DNA from: DTU089 sp002440045
GTDB taxonomy: Bacteria > Bacillota > Clostridia > Oscillospirales > Acutalibacteraceae
Direction: 5' to 3'
NCBI GenBank assembly: GCA_937885695.1
Contig: CALABP010000010.1
Coordinates: 1-35,704, forward strand
Length of the DNA stretch: 35,704 bases
Part shown: piece after piece, positions 24,896 through 33,543 of the stretch
Layout of the letters: the number at the start of each line of letters is the position of its first letter
Position numbering within the stretch: the first letter of the stretch is position 1
The notes under the pieces: model-generated
What the model saw: the letters and a program-made list of their open reading frames with translations, nothing else
What the model was told of the DNA's origin: nothing
Databases searched by the model: none
Made by a program: the position numbers and the translations under genes

Positions 24896-24933
24896 CAACC
24901 ACCTGCATATTATTTTTTGAAAGCAGGTGGTTG
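24896..24933 (+). promoter_or_regulatory. 11 bp perfect hairpin enclosing the dacF ribosome site
   Basis: CAACCACCTGC (24896-24906) and GCAGGTGGTTG (24923-24933) are perfect inverted repeats with a 16-base AT-rich loop. The right arm contains AGGTGG, the ribosome site five bases before the TTG at 24936. No T-run follows, so it is not a terminator. In read-through RNA the hairpin would hide the ribosome site. A CATATTA box directly after the left arm resembles the -10 element of forespore sigma factors (sigma-G), but I find no properly spaced -35. Confidence 0.6.
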
Positions 24934-24935
24934 GT

Positions 24936-26084
24936 TTGCTGAAAAAGACTTTGGCGCTGCTGTTTGCGGCGGCGCTCGGTTTTCACATTTTTACAATAAC
25001 GGCTTATTGCGGCGAAATGCCGTCTTTAAGTGCGGCTTCCGCTGTTCTTATAACAGCCGACACAAAAGATGTTTTGTATTCAAAGTCCCCGAATGAAAAG
25101 CGTCCCGTTGCAAGCACAACAAAAATTATGACCGCACTTTTAGCTGTCGAATACGGCGAGCTTCAAAAAACGGCGATTGCAGACAGTGCCTCCGTTAACA
25201 CCGAGGGCACCTCAATCGGCTTGAAAGAGGGCGACAAAATATCTCTTGAAACGCTGATACTTGCAATGCTTCTTGAAAGCGGAAACGACGCCGCCAATCT
25301 TACCGCGCGCACCGTTTCGGGCGATGTTGACGCGTTTTGCGAGCTTATGAATAAAAAAGCACGCCTACTCGGTATGGAAAACACACATTTTTCAAATCCG
25401 TCGGGACTGCCTTGCGATGACCACTATTCAACGGCTTACGATATGGCGCTTTTGGGTGCTTTTGCCATCGGAAATCCGCAGTTTTCTTCAATGTGCTCTT
25501 TAAAAACCGCGTCTGTTTCTTACGGCAATCCTGAAATTTCGTGCACTTTCAAAAATCACAACAGGCTGCTTTCAAGCTGTGACGGCGTTTTCGGAATTAA
25601 AACGGGGTTTACAAAGGCGGCTGGGCGTTGCCTTGTTTCGGCTGCCGAAAGAGACGGCATAACACTTGTTGCCGTCACCTTAAATGCGCCCGACGATTGG
25701 CGCGACCATGAAAAGCTTTATGAATACGGCTTTAAACAAGTTGAAAAATCGCCGTGGATTTCGGGCAGTGAGCTTTATTTTGACGTTGCGGGTGCCAAAG
25801 AGTCGCAGATAAAGGCGCGTGTTTCACCCGATTATTACACGTCGTCTGGGTCTTCCGATTACAGCGTTTCGCTTTTAAAAGAAAATGCGCTTTTTGCGCC
25901 GGTTAAAAATGGCGATGTTGTGGGCAAAGCCGTTTTGAAAGACTCTTTCGGGAAAGACGTTCTTTTTGCCGATATTGTCGCTTGTGAGGACGCTCCCGCT
26001 TTACCCGTTAATGAGAAAAGCGCCGAAAAAAAGCAATCGTTTTTAGAAAAAATATTAAGTTTTATAAAGGGAATTTTTAAATAA
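24936..26084 (+). CDS. dacF: D-alanyl-D-alanine carboxypeptidase (S11, DacF-like)
   Basis: Penicillin-binding protein that trims the terminal D-Ala of peptidoglycan stem peptides outside the membrane. Signal peptide about 1-25. Catalytic motifs: S60-T-T-K63 in VASTTKIM, S115-G-N in LESGNDAAN, and K222-T-G in FGIKTGFTKAAG. The C-terminal beta domain is followed by an amphipathic helix (SFLEKILSFIKGIFK), the usual membrane anchor. Start chosen at TTG 24936 because AGGTGG is five bases upstream; a GTG at 24927 lies within the ribosome site. 382 residues. Position after gerW suggests the sporulation-linked DacF type, an inference. Confidence 0.92.
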   Translation: MLKKTLALLFAAALGFHIFTITAYCGEMPSLSAASAVLITADTKDVLYSKSPNEKRPVASTTKIMTALLAVEYGELQKTAIADSASVNTEGTSIGLKEGDKISLETLILAMLLESGNDAANLTARTVSGDVDAFCELMNKKARLLGMENTHFSNPSGLPCDDHYSTAYDMALLGAFAIGNPQFSSMCSLKTASVSYGNPEISCTFKNHNRLLSSCDGVFGIKTGFTKAAGRCLVSAAERDGITLVAVTLNAPDDWRDHEKLYEYGFKQVEKSPWISGSELYFDVAGAKESQIKARVSPDYYTSSGSSDYSVSLLKENALFAPVKNGDVVGKAVLKDSFGKDVLFADIVACEDAPALPVNEKSAEKKQSFLEKILSFIKGIFK

Positions 26085-26085
26085 T

Positions 26086-26799
26086 ATGGCAGAGGAAAGA
26101 TTACAAAAATTTTTATCCGAATGTTCCGTCGCTTCAAGAAGAAAGTCAGAACAGCTGATTTTGGAGGGGCGCGTTTATGTTAACGGCAAAAAGGCGTCGC
26201 TCGGCGATAAAGTCAACCCCAAAAAAGACGTTGTAACCGTAAACGGCAAAAAAGTTTCGCAGGTAAAAGAAAAGTATTATATAATGCTTAACAAGCCGCG
26301 CGGATATGTAACGACCATGAGCGATGAGCTCGGAAGAAAATGCGTTAAAGAGCTTGTTGAAGACGTCGGCGCGGTCGTTTATCCGATAGGCCGCCTTGAC
26401 CGCGATTCCGAAGGGCTTTTGCTTCTTACGAACGACGGCGAATTTGCAAATCACATAATGCACCCGAGCAAGCACATTTCAAAAACCTACCGCGTAACAG
26501 TGCGTTCTTCGGTGAGCGCCGAACAAATTGAAAAGCTTTCGGACGGCGCAATCGTTATTGACGAGCGCGAGGTTCTTCCCGCTGAAATTCACGTTCTTGA
26601 AAAAAGCGAGACGAGAAGTGTGCTTCAAATGACGATTTTTGAGGGCAGAAACCGCCAGATAAGAAAGATGTGCGAGGCTGTCGGACTTGAAGTTGCAAGG
26701 CTTAAACGCACGGCTGTCGGCTCTGTTAAGCTCGGAATGCTTCGCACGGGCGATTGGCGCGAGCTTTCTGAGGATGAAATTAAAAAATTATCCAACTAA
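26086..26799 (+). CDS. rRNA pseudouridine synthase, RsuA/RluB family
   Basis: Converts a uridine in rRNA to pseudouridine. N-terminal S4 RNA-binding domain (ERLQKFLSECSVASRRKSEQ), then the catalytic domain with D105 in PIGRLDRDSEGLLLLTNDG and the C-terminal FEGRNRQIRKMCEAVG. 237 residues fit RluB (23S rRNA) of Firmicutes; RsuA-type targeting of 16S rRNA cannot be excluded. One base after dacF, so likely cotranscribed. Confidence 0.92.
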   Translation: MAEERLQKFLSECSVASRRKSEQLILEGRVYVNGKKASLGDKVNPKKDVVTVNGKKVSQVKEKYYIMLNKPRGYVTTMSDELGRKCVKELVEDVGAVVYPIGRLDRDSEGLLLLTNDGEFANHIMHPSKHISKTYRVTVRSSVSAEQIEKLSDGAIVIDEREVLPAEIHVLEKSETRSVLQMTIFEGRNRQIRKMCEAVGLEVARLKRTAVGSVKLGMLRTGDWRELSEDEIKKLSN

Positions 26800-26802
26800 G
26801 AT

Positions 26803-26831
26803 TTGACAATAAAGAATATATTTAGTATAAT
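26803..26831 (+). promoter_or_regulatory. consensus sigma-A promoter for the yicC-rlmN operon
   Basis: TTGACA at 26803-26808 and TATAAT at 26826-26831 with a 17-base spacer: a perfect match to the vegetative consensus. The ATG of the YicC gene is 34 bases downstream of the -10 box. It marks the start of the long housekeeping operon. Confidence 0.9.
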
Positions 26832-26864
26832 TATTGAAATTTATAAATTTTACGGTGAATTTTA

Positions 26865-27743
26865 ATGATAAAAAGTATGACCGGCTTCGGAAGGGCACAG
26901 GCTTCTTTCGAGCATTTTAACATTACGGTTGAAATTAAAAGCGTCAACCACAGGTATTTTGAATTTTCTTCGCGTGTGCCGCGCGGTTATTCCTTCCTTG
27001 AGGACAAGCTTAAATCAGCTGCGTCCGAAAGAATTTCACGCGGTAAGGTCGAGTGCTATGTAACGGTTGAAACAATTGCCGACGACAGTGTAACAGTCAC
27101 TTTAAACGAGCCGCTTGCACGCGGGTATGTCAATGCTTTTTCGGCGCTTTCGGATGAATTTCAGCTCAGAAACGACGTTTGTGCCTCGGTTATTGCACGC
27201 TTTCCCGATGTTTTGACCGTCACGAAAACTCCTGTTGACGAAGAAGAACTTACGGACGCTGTTTTAAAAACTCTTAACGCCGCCATTGATGAATTTATTG
27301 CTATGCGCGCGTGCGAGGGCGCAAAAATGAGAGCCGACGTTTTAAGCAGGGCTGACCTTATTCTCGAAAACGTTTCTTATATAGAAAAGCGTTCGCCCGA
27401 AACGGTTAAAGAATATAACGATAAGCTTCTTGAAAGAATGAAAGACATTCTCGGCGACACTTCGGTTGACGAAGCACGACTTCTTACCGAGGCTGCGATT
27501 TTTGCCGATAAAATTGCCGTTGCGGAAGAAACCGTAAGACTCAGAAGCCACATAGACCAGCTTCGTACAATGCTCGATTCCGATGACGCCATAGGCAGAA
27601 AGCTTGATTTTCTTGTTCAGGAAATTAACCGCGAATCAAACACAATCGGCTCAAAAGCGCAGAATGTCGATATAGCAAGGCGCGTTATCGACATAAAAGC
27701 AGAGGTTGAGAAAATAAGAGAACAGATTCAGAACATAGAATAA
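26865..27743 (+). CDS. YicC/YloC family endoribonuclease
   Basis: A 292-residue protein of the YicC-like family; members have been reported as endoribonucleases acting on RNA. N-terminal signature MIKSMTGFGRA and VEIKSVNHRYFEF; C-terminal domain (DUF1732) with KLDFLVQEINRESNTIGSKA and an acidic-rich helix before it. First gene after a consensus promoter, in the same order as yloC-ylzA-gmk in Bacillus. Only a weak ribosome site (ACGGTGA) precedes the ATG. Confidence 0.92.
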   Translation: MIKSMTGFGRAQASFEHFNITVEIKSVNHRYFEFSSRVPRGYSFLEDKLKSAASERISRGKVECYVTVETIADDSVTVTLNEPLARGYVNAFSALSDEFQLRNDVCASVIARFPDVLTVTKTPVDEEELTDAVLKTLNAAIDEFIAMRACEGAKMRADVLSRADLILENVSYIEKRSPETVKEYNDKLLERMKDILGDTSVDEARLLTEAAIFADKIAVAEETVRLRSHIDQLRTMLDSDDAIGRKLDFLVQEINRESNTIGSKAQNVDIARRVIDIKAEVEKIREQIQNIE

Positions 27744-27755
27744 ACGGTGACCTTA

Positions 27756-28022
27756 ATGAAGCTTGTAAATATCGGTTTCGGCAACCTTATTAATGCCGAC
27801 CGCGTGGTTTGCGTTGTGAGCCAGGACTCTGCACCTGCAAAGCGTATGATTCAGGAAAGCAAAGAACGCGCGCTTTTAATCGACGCCACGCACGGACGTA
27901 AAACAAAATCCGTTATAGTTACGGATAACAACAATGTTGTTCTTTCGTTTCTGTCGGCAGAACAGATTTTAATGCGCTTTAACGACGAAAAAGGGGGAAG
28001 AGAATTTGGCTTCGGCGAATAA
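27756..28022 (+). CDS. remA: RemA-like DNA-binding regulator (DUF370)
   Basis: Small DNA-binding protein of 88 residues; RemA activates biofilm matrix genes in Bacillus subtilis, and its role in Clostridia is less clear. Signature KLVNIGFGNLINADRVV, then SAPAKRMIQESKERALLIDATHGRKTKSVIV. ATG at 27756 preceded by CGGTGAC; a GTG at 27747 would put three extra residues on. The gene lies between yicC and gmk as in Bacillus and overlaps gmk by 17 bases. Confidence 0.9.
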   Translation: MKLVNIGFGNLINADRVVCVVSQDSAPAKRMIQESKERALLIDATHGRKTKSVIVTDNNNVVLSFLSAEQILMRFNDEKGGREFGFGE

Positions 28023-28617
28023 AGGAATGCTTGTGGTTCTCTCTGCTCCGTCGGGTTGCGGCAAAGACACCGTTTTAAAAGAGCTTAATGACCGTCACAT
28101 CAACATCAGCCGCTCTGTTTCAATGACAACGCGCGCCATGCGCGACGGCGAAACGGACGGAATAGACTATCACTTCACCACGGTTGAGGATTTTAAACGT
28201 AAAATTACCGAGGGGTATTTTATCGAATACGTTAATTTCGGTGCGAATTTTTACGGAACGCCGAAAGCCGCGGTTGATAAAATGCTTAAAAACGGCGAGT
28301 GCGTCGTGCTTAAAATAGAGGTTGAGGGCGCCGATAATATACGCCGTCTTTACCCCGACGCCATATCCGTCTTTATCGTTCCTCCGTCGTTTGAGGAGCT
28401 TAAATTCCGCCTTAAAAACCGCGGAACCGAAACCGAGCAGGAGTATGAAAAACGCGTTGAAATTGCCCGTGAAGAGCTTAAACGCGCCAAAGAATACGAC
28501 TACATTGTAATCAACGACAAAGTTTCTCAGTGTGCCGACGATATTTGCGGCATTTTGAGCGCCGAAGCTCACAGATTTGAGCTTATGAAAGGCTTTGTAA
28601 ATAAACTTATAAATTGA
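28006..28617 (+). CDS. gmk: guanylate kinase
   Basis: Phosphorylates GMP to GDP. 203 residues from a TTG at 28006 preceded by GGGGGAAG; an ATG at 28027 would remove residues just ahead of the P-loop and has a badly spaced site. P-loop APSGCGKDT (residues 14-22) has Asp where most guanylate kinases have Ser or Gly before the Thr. GMP-binding residues are in SVSMTTRAMRDGETDGIDYHF, and the lid has RLKNRGTETEQEYEKR. It overlaps the remA end, so translation is probably coupled. Confidence 0.95.
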   Translation: MASANKGMLVVLSAPSGCGKDTVLKELNDRHINISRSVSMTTRAMRDGETDGIDYHFTTVEDFKRKITEGYFIEYVNFGANFYGTPKAAVDKMLKNGECVVLKIEVEGADNIRRLYPDAISVFIVPPSFEELKFRLKNRGTETEQEYEKRVEIAREELKRAKEYDYIVINDKVSQCADDICGILSAEAHRFELMKGFVNKLIN

Positions 28618-28638
28618 CCGAAAGGGTGGTATAATACA

Positions 28639-28845
28639 ATGCTTAATCCGAATCTTAACGTAATTCTTGACAAGGGCATCAGCCGTTACTCGCTTGTTAC
28701 CGCAACCGCCAAAAGAGCGCGCGCGATAGCAATAAAAAATCTCGAGGAACAGAACCATTCCACCGAGAAGCCCGTAACCGAGGCTCTTGACGATATTATC
28801 AGCGGCAGATACAAAATCATCGAAAATAAAGAGATTTTCGACTGA
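28639..28845 (+). CDS. rpoZ: RNA polymerase omega subunit
   Basis: Small subunit that supports assembly of RNA polymerase. 68 residues with the omega signature SRYSLVTATAKRARAIA and PVTEALDDIISGRYKI. Ribosome site AGGGTGG upstream of ATG 28639. It lies between gmk and priA. In Bacillus coaBC comes between rpoZ and priA; here one base separates them. Confidence 0.93.
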   Translation: MLNPNLNVILDKGISRYSLVTATAKRARAIAIKNLEEQNHSTEKPVTEALDDIISGRYKIIENKEIFD

Positions 28846-28846
28846 T

Positions 28847-31288
28847 ATGCCTTCTGTAGCGGTTGTTGCCGTCGAAGGTTTGGCGTTTTATTTTGACGCG
28901 CCGTATTCCTATTCTATCCCCGAAAACCTGGGCTTGCGCGTTGTGCCGGGGGTAAGGGTACTTCTTCCGTTCGGTAACGGCAACAGAAAAAAACAGGGGC
29001 TTGTTTTGCGGGTGGAAAAGCAGACCGCCGATTGCCGCATCAAGCTAAAGTCTGTTTCAGCGGTGCTTGACGAAGCGCCGCTTTTTAGCAGTGAGCTTTT
29101 AAAGCTTGTGCAGTGGCTGAGCGAAAACACATTTTGTTCTCTTTTTGACGCAGCAAAGGCAATGCTGCCTTCGGGCATCTCGCTTGACATTGTAACATCG
29201 TTTATTGCAGACGAAAACGTTCCCGAAGAAAAGCTTCAAAAGCTTTCAGAGGACGAAAGGCGTATTTACGAATATCTTTCGGGCGGTTGCTCCTTTGTAA
29301 AAAAAGACAAGCTTCTCGCCGCGCTGTCGCTCCCGGCGGACTCGAAATTGCCAGAAAAGCTTGTAAAAGCGGGCATTTTGGCGACAAACACGGATTCAAA
29401 ACGGCGCGTCGGCGACCTTACCGTAAAAAACGCGCGCCTCCGTATTTCGGAAGAGCGGGCGGAGGAAATAATGCCGTCGCTCACAGCGAAGCAAAAAAGC
29501 ATAATAAAGCTTCTGCTTGACATCGGATGCGCTTCGGTTAAAGAGATTTGCTATTTTACGGGCGTTACGCAGGCTGTGCCGATGGCACTTGAAAAGAAAG
29601 GCATAATTGAGCTTTTTGACAGCGAGGTTTACAGAGTGCCGAAGCAGTCGGGTGATTTTTCGCCCGTGTCTTCGCCTAAACTTACCGATGAGCAAAACGA
29701 AGCCTATAACAAACTGCTCGGTCTTTATTCGGCGAATAAACCCGCGGTTTCGCTTTTATACGGCGTCACGGGAAGCGGCAAAACGCAGGTCTTTTTAAAG
29801 CTTATAGAAAAGGTTGTCGGCGACGGCAGGGGAGTTATTGTTATGGTTCCCGAGATTGCTTTAACGCCGCAGACTCTTAATATATTTTACGCTCATTTCG
29901 GCGACGGTGTAGCCGTCTTTCACAGCGCGCTTTCGGCAGGCGAACGCCTTGACGAGTGGAAGCGCGTTAAAAGCGGAAAGGCAAAAATAGCCATAGGCAC
30001 GCGCTCCGCAGTGTTTGCACCGTTTTCCGACCTCGGTCTTATTGTTATGGACGAGGAGCAGGAGCACACTTATAAATCCGAAATGACTCCGCGTTATCAC
30101 GCGCGCGATGTTGCAAAGTTCAGGTGCGCCCAAAGCAGCGCGCTTCTTGTACTGTCTTCTGCAACGCCGTCGCTTGAATCTTTCAAAAATGCCGCCGACG
30201 GCAAATATTCGCTTGTCAAGCTTACAAAACGCTACGGCAACGCCGTACTGCCGAAAGTCGAAACGGTTGATATGACGGGCTCTTCGTCTGTTATCGGCAC
30301 AGAGCTTTATAAAGCTGTTTCGGACTGTCTTTCCGACAAAAAACAGGCAATACTTCTTATGAACAGGCGCGGATTTAACACTTTTGCCGTCTGCGAAAGC
30401 TGTAAAACCGTTCTGACGTGTCCGAATTGCAGTATACCCCTGACCTACCACAAAGCGAATAAACGGCTTATGTGCCACTATTGCGGCTATTCAAGAGACT
30501 ATACGGCAACTTGCCCCGAATGCGGCAGTAATTCCGTCAGATATTCGGGAGTCGGAACACAGCTTATTGAGGACGAAATTGAAAGAATGTTCCCGTCTGC
30601 AAAGGTTCTTCGTATGGACGCCGACACGACAATGTCGCGCTATTCATATGCAAAGAATCTTACCGCATTTTCAAAGGGCGAATATGACATAATGCTCGGC
30701 ACGCAAATGGTTGCAAAAGGTCTTGATTTTCCAAACGTTACGCTTGTCGGCATAATTTCAATAGACGGTCAGCTTTGCAACGACGATTTCAGAAGCAGTG
30801 AGCGCGCGTTTGACCTTTTAACGCAGGTTATAGGGCGCTCGGGCCGCGGCGATTCTTTCGGCAAGGCGCTTATACAAACCGTTTTGCCCGATAATGAAAT
30901 TATTTCGCTTTCGGCGAAGCAGGATTACGACGCGTTTTATAATATGGAAATTGCTGTCAGAAAAGCAATGCTTTATCCGCCGTTTTGCGATATTTGCGTG
31001 CTGTGCTTTACAAGCGACAGCTTTTCGTCGTCGTATTCGGGCGCTTCGGGATTTATTGAAATGTTAAAAACACGCGTTTCGGGCGAGTTTTCGGATGTGC
31101 GGCTTATTGTGATGGGGCCCATTACACCGCACTATTCAAAGATTAACAACAAATACCGCCAAAACGTAATGATAAAATGTAAAAACGGCAAACGTTTCAG
31201 AAAGCTTATTTCGGAGCTTTTAAAAACGTTTATGAAGGACCAAAAAAACGGAGGCGTTTCGGTTACTGCCGACATTAATCCGTTTTAG
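28847..31288 (+). CDS. priA: primosomal protein N' (replication restart helicase)
   Basis: 3'-5' DNA helicase that reloads the replisome at stalled forks. 813 residues from ATG 28847, one base after the rpoZ stop; an in-frame ATG at 28787 is inside rpoZ. N-terminal 3'BD domain (YFDAPYSYSIPENL), helicase Walker A GVTGSGKT (about 306-313), Walker B MDEEQEHTYK (DEEQ rather than DEEH), a zinc-binding insert with eight Cys between about 515 and 565 (CESC, CPNC, CHYC, CPEC), and VIGRSGRGD of motif VI. Full length. Confidence 0.95.
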   Translation: MPSVAVVAVEGLAFYFDAPYSYSIPENLGLRVVPGVRVLLPFGNGNRKKQGLVLRVEKQTADCRIKLKSVSAVLDEAPLFSSELLKLVQWLSENTFCSLFDAAKAMLPSGISLDIVTSFIADENVPEEKLQKLSEDERRIYEYLSGGCSFVKKDKLLAALSLPADSKLPEKLVKAGILATNTDSKRRVGDLTVKNARLRISEERAEEIMPSLTAKQKSIIKLLLDIGCASVKEICYFTGVTQAVPMALEKKGIIELFDSEVYRVPKQSGDFSPVSSPKLTDEQNEAYNKLLGLYSANKPAVSLLYGVTGSGKTQVFLKLIEKVVGDGRGVIVMVPEIALTPQTLNIFYAHFGDGVAVFHSALSAGERLDEWKRVKSGKAKIAIGTRSAVFAPFSDLGLIVMDEEQEHTYKSEMTPRYHARDVAKFRCAQSSALLVLSSATPSLESFKNAADGKYSLVKLTKRYGNAVLPKVETVDMTGSSSVIGTELYKAVSDCLSDKKQAILLMNRRGFNTFAVCESCKTVLTCPNCSIPLTYHKANKRLMCHYCGYSRDYTATCPECGSNSVRYSGVGTQLIEDEIERMFPSAKVLRMDADTTMSRYSYAKNLTAFSKGEYDIMLGTQMVAKGLDFPNVTLVGIISIDGQLCNDDFRSSERAFDLLTQVIGRSGRGDSFGKALIQTVLPDNEIISLSAKQDYDAFYNMEIAVRKAMLYPPFCDICVLCFTSDSFSSSYSGASGFIEMLKTRVSGEFSDVRLIVMGPITPHYSKINNKYRQNVMIKCKNGKRFRKLISELLKTFMKDQKNGGVSVTADINPF

Positions 31289-31303
31289 AAAGGTGTGAGG
31301 GCT

Positions 31304-31777
31304 TTGGCTTTAAGAAATATAAGAGAAGACGGCGACCCCATTTTAAGAAAAAAGGCTCGTCCCGTTACCGATTTTAACGACAGACTTTTTGATTTGCTCG
31401 ACGATATGGCAGAAACTATGTATAACGCCCCCGGCGTAGGTCTTGCAGGGCCGCAGGTCGGCGTTTTAAGACGTGTTGTCGTTATTGACGTCGGCGACGG
31501 TCTTATTGAGCTTATCAACCCCGAAATTACTTATGAAGAGGGCGAACAGATTGGCGAAGAAGGCTGTCTTTCGCTTCCGGGCTTTTGCGGAATTGTGAAA
31601 AGACCCGCCGTTGTAAAGGTTAAAGCGCAGAACCGCGAGGGCAAATGGTGCCTTTATAAGGGCGAAGAGCTTAAAGCACGCTGTTTCTGCCACGAAATCG
31701 ACCATCTTGACGGCATTCTTTATAAGGACAAGCTTATTAAGGGCGAAAGACTCAGACGGGTAGAGGAAGAAGATTAA
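31304..31777 (+). CDS. def: peptide deformylase
   Basis: Removes the formyl group from nascent proteins. 157 residues. I prefer the TTG at 31304 (MALRNIREDGDP, the usual family start) with AAGGTG about eight bases upstream, over a GTG at 31295. Three motifs: GVGLAGPQ (44-51, Gly in place of the more usual Ala), EGCLS with C88, and HEIDH with metal ligands H130 and H134 and catalytic E131. It is followed directly by fmt, which adds the formyl group to initiator tRNA. Confidence 0.95.
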   Translation: MALRNIREDGDPILRKKARPVTDFNDRLFDLLDDMAETMYNAPGVGLAGPQVGVLRRVVVIDVGDGLIELINPEITYEEGEQIGEEGCLSLPGFCGIVKRPAVVKVKAQNREGKWCLYKGEELKARCFCHEIDHLDGILYKDKLIKGERLRRVEEED

Positions 31778-32713
31778 ATGAGAATTGTTTTTATGGGTAC
31801 GCCCGACTTTGCTTCGGTGCAGCTTTCGGCACTTATTGATAACGGCTATGATGTTGTCGGCGTAATTACACAGCCCGACAAGCCCGTCGGCAGAAAGGGT
31901 ATTCTTACGCCGCCGCCCGTTAAAGAAGAAGCTTTAAAGCACAATATACCCGTTTTTCAGCCTGCAACCTTAAAAAACGGCGAAGGACTTAAAATAATGG
32001 AGGCTCTTACGCCTGAGCTCTCAGTTGTTGCCGCATACGGGAAAATTTTGCCGCCCGATGTTCTTTCTTTCCCAAAATACGGGTGCATAAATATTCACGG
32101 TTCGCTTTTACCCAAGTACAGGGGTGCGGCGCCTATTCAGCGCAGTGTTTTAAACGGCGAAAAATATGCGGGAATCACCTCAATGCAAATGAACGAGGGA
32201 CTTGACACCGGCGATATGCTTCTTTCATCTGAAATTGAAATCGGCGAAAACGAGACCTCGGGCGAGCTTTACGAAAGACTTGCAAAGCTCGGTTGCTCGG
32301 TGCTTTTAAAAACGCTTGACGAGTTAAAAAAAGGCGCGCTTAAGCCTATTAAGCAAAACGACGAAGAAAGCACATACGCCGCAATGCTCGATAAATCAAT
32401 GTCGCCCGTTTGCTGGGAAAAAAGCGCCGCCGAAATTCACAATCAAATCAGAGGGCTTGACCCGTGGCCTGTTGCTTCAACCGTGCTTGACGGCAAAACT
32501 TTAAAGCTTTTTTCTTCTGAAATTACGGGCGAAGTTTTCAAAGATAAGAAAGCCGGCAGCGCCTTCCTTTCAAAACGCGGTCTTAACGTCGTTTGCGGCG
32601 ACAAAGCGGCCGTTCTTATAAAAGAAGTTCAGTTTGAAGGCAAAAAGCGTATGTCTGCCGCAGACTTTTTCAGGGGGCACGCACTTCCCGACGGCTTTGT
32701 TTTTAATAATTAA
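31778..32713 (+). CDS. fmt: methionyl-tRNA formyltransferase
   Basis: Formylates initiator Met-tRNA with 10-formyl-tetrahydrofolate. 311 residues. N-terminal formyltransferase fold with the catalytic segment INIHGSLLPKYRGAAPIQ (Asn-His pair) and EGLDTGDMLLS; C-terminal OB-like domain from about 210 (NQIRGLDPWPVAST). The ATG abuts the def stop. Ordinary for the family. Confidence 0.96.
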   Translation: MRIVFMGTPDFASVQLSALIDNGYDVVGVITQPDKPVGRKGILTPPPVKEEALKHNIPVFQPATLKNGEGLKIMEALTPELSVVAAYGKILPPDVLSFPKYGCINIHGSLLPKYRGAAPIQRSVLNGEKYAGITSMQMNEGLDTGDMLLSSEIEIGENETSGELYERLAKLGCSVLLKTLDELKKGALKPIKQNDEESTYAAMLDKSMSPVCWEKSAAEIHNQIRGLDPWPVASTVLDGKTLKLFSSEITGEVFKDKKAGSAFLSKRGLNVVCGDKAAVLIKEVQFEGKKRMSAADFFRGHALPDGFVFNN

Positions 32714-32728
32714 TACATTGTTTAAAAT

Positions 32729-32756
32729 TTGGCTTATATTATTTAAATTATATAAC
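32729..32756 (+). promoter_or_regulatory. weak candidate promoter upstream of the zinc peptidase gene
   Basis: TTGGCT (32729-32734), 16-base spacer, TATAAC (32751-32756), in the 122-base AT-rich gap 32714-32835. Two mismatches in -35 and one in -10. No terminator hairpin is seen in the gap, so the gene may also be read from upstream. Confidence 0.3.
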
Positions 32757-32835
32757 GTACAATATTAACAAGAAAATAAGTTTGCAAAATCGGTGTGCAG
32801 ACTTTTGATAATTTGATGATAAGAGGTATTAAACA

Positions 32836-33543
32836 ATGTATCCGTTCTACGGCTTATTCTACGACTATTATTATGTTGTGCTTGTTGTGCCCGTAATAAT
32901 CGCTTCGCTCATAATTCAGGCAAAGCTTAAAAGCGTTTACGGCAAATACAGCAGAATAAACAATATGCGCGGCATTACTGGCGCCGCCGCGGCTGAAATT
33001 GTTTTGCATTATTATAATATTTACGACGTAAAGGTTATTGCCGCTCCCGGCGACGCGCTCGAAAACGCCTATGACCCGCGCACCAATGTAATAAGGCTTT
33101 CAGAGGCTGTTTACAACAGCTCTTCAATTGCCGCCGTCGGCATTGCCTGCCACGAGGCGGGGCACGCCGCGCAGTATGCCGAAAACTATGTTCCGGTGAA
33201 AATCAGAACCGCACTCGTTCCCGTCACAAATATAGGAAGCTCGCTTTCAATACCGTTGCTTCTTATCGGCATTTTTTTAAGCCTTAGGCCGCTTGTTTGG
33301 GTAGGTATCGGCTTTTTTGCGTTCACAACCGTTTTTCAGTTTGCGACCTTACCCGTTGAATTTAACGCAAGCCGCCGCGCCCTTTCCGTTATTGAAACAA
33401 ACGGACTGTTAAGCTATGAAGAGAAAAACGGCGCTGCAAAGGTGCTTAAAGCCGCCGCACTGACATATGTTGCCGCGCTCGCTTTAAGCCTTGCACAGCT
33501 TTTAAGACTTATTTTAAGATTCACCGGAGACAGAAGAAGATGA
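32836..33543 (+). CDS. YugP-like membrane zinc metallopeptidase
   Basis: A 235-residue membrane protein of the Zn_peptidase_2 family (PF04298). Zinc site HEAGH at 106-110 in ACHEAGHAAQYAE; the likely third ligand region is LPVEFNASRRAL. Hydrophobic segments at about 10-30, 132-165 and 210-230. Substrate unknown. Ribosome site GAGG ten bases before the ATG. In Clostridia this gene often sits between fmt and rsmB; it overlaps rsmB by four bases (ATGA). Confidence 0.9.
   Translation: MYPFYGLFYDYYYVVLVVPVIIASLIIQAKLKSVYGKYSRINNMRGITGAAAAEIVLHYYNIYDVKVIAAPGDALENAYDPRTNVIRLSEAVYNSSSIAAVGIACHEAGHAAQYAENYVPVKIRTALVPVTNIGSSLSIPLLLIGIFLSLRPLVWVGIGFFAFTTVFQFATLPVEFNASRRALSVIETNGLLSYEEKNGAAKVLKAAALTYVAALALSLAQLLRLILRFTGDRRR

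Noticed and set aside
28627..28635. Extended -10 element (TG plus TATAAT) just before rpoZ
   Set aside because: Transcription would begin at or after the rpoZ start codon, and no acceptable -35 exists; more likely chance overlap with the ribosome site.
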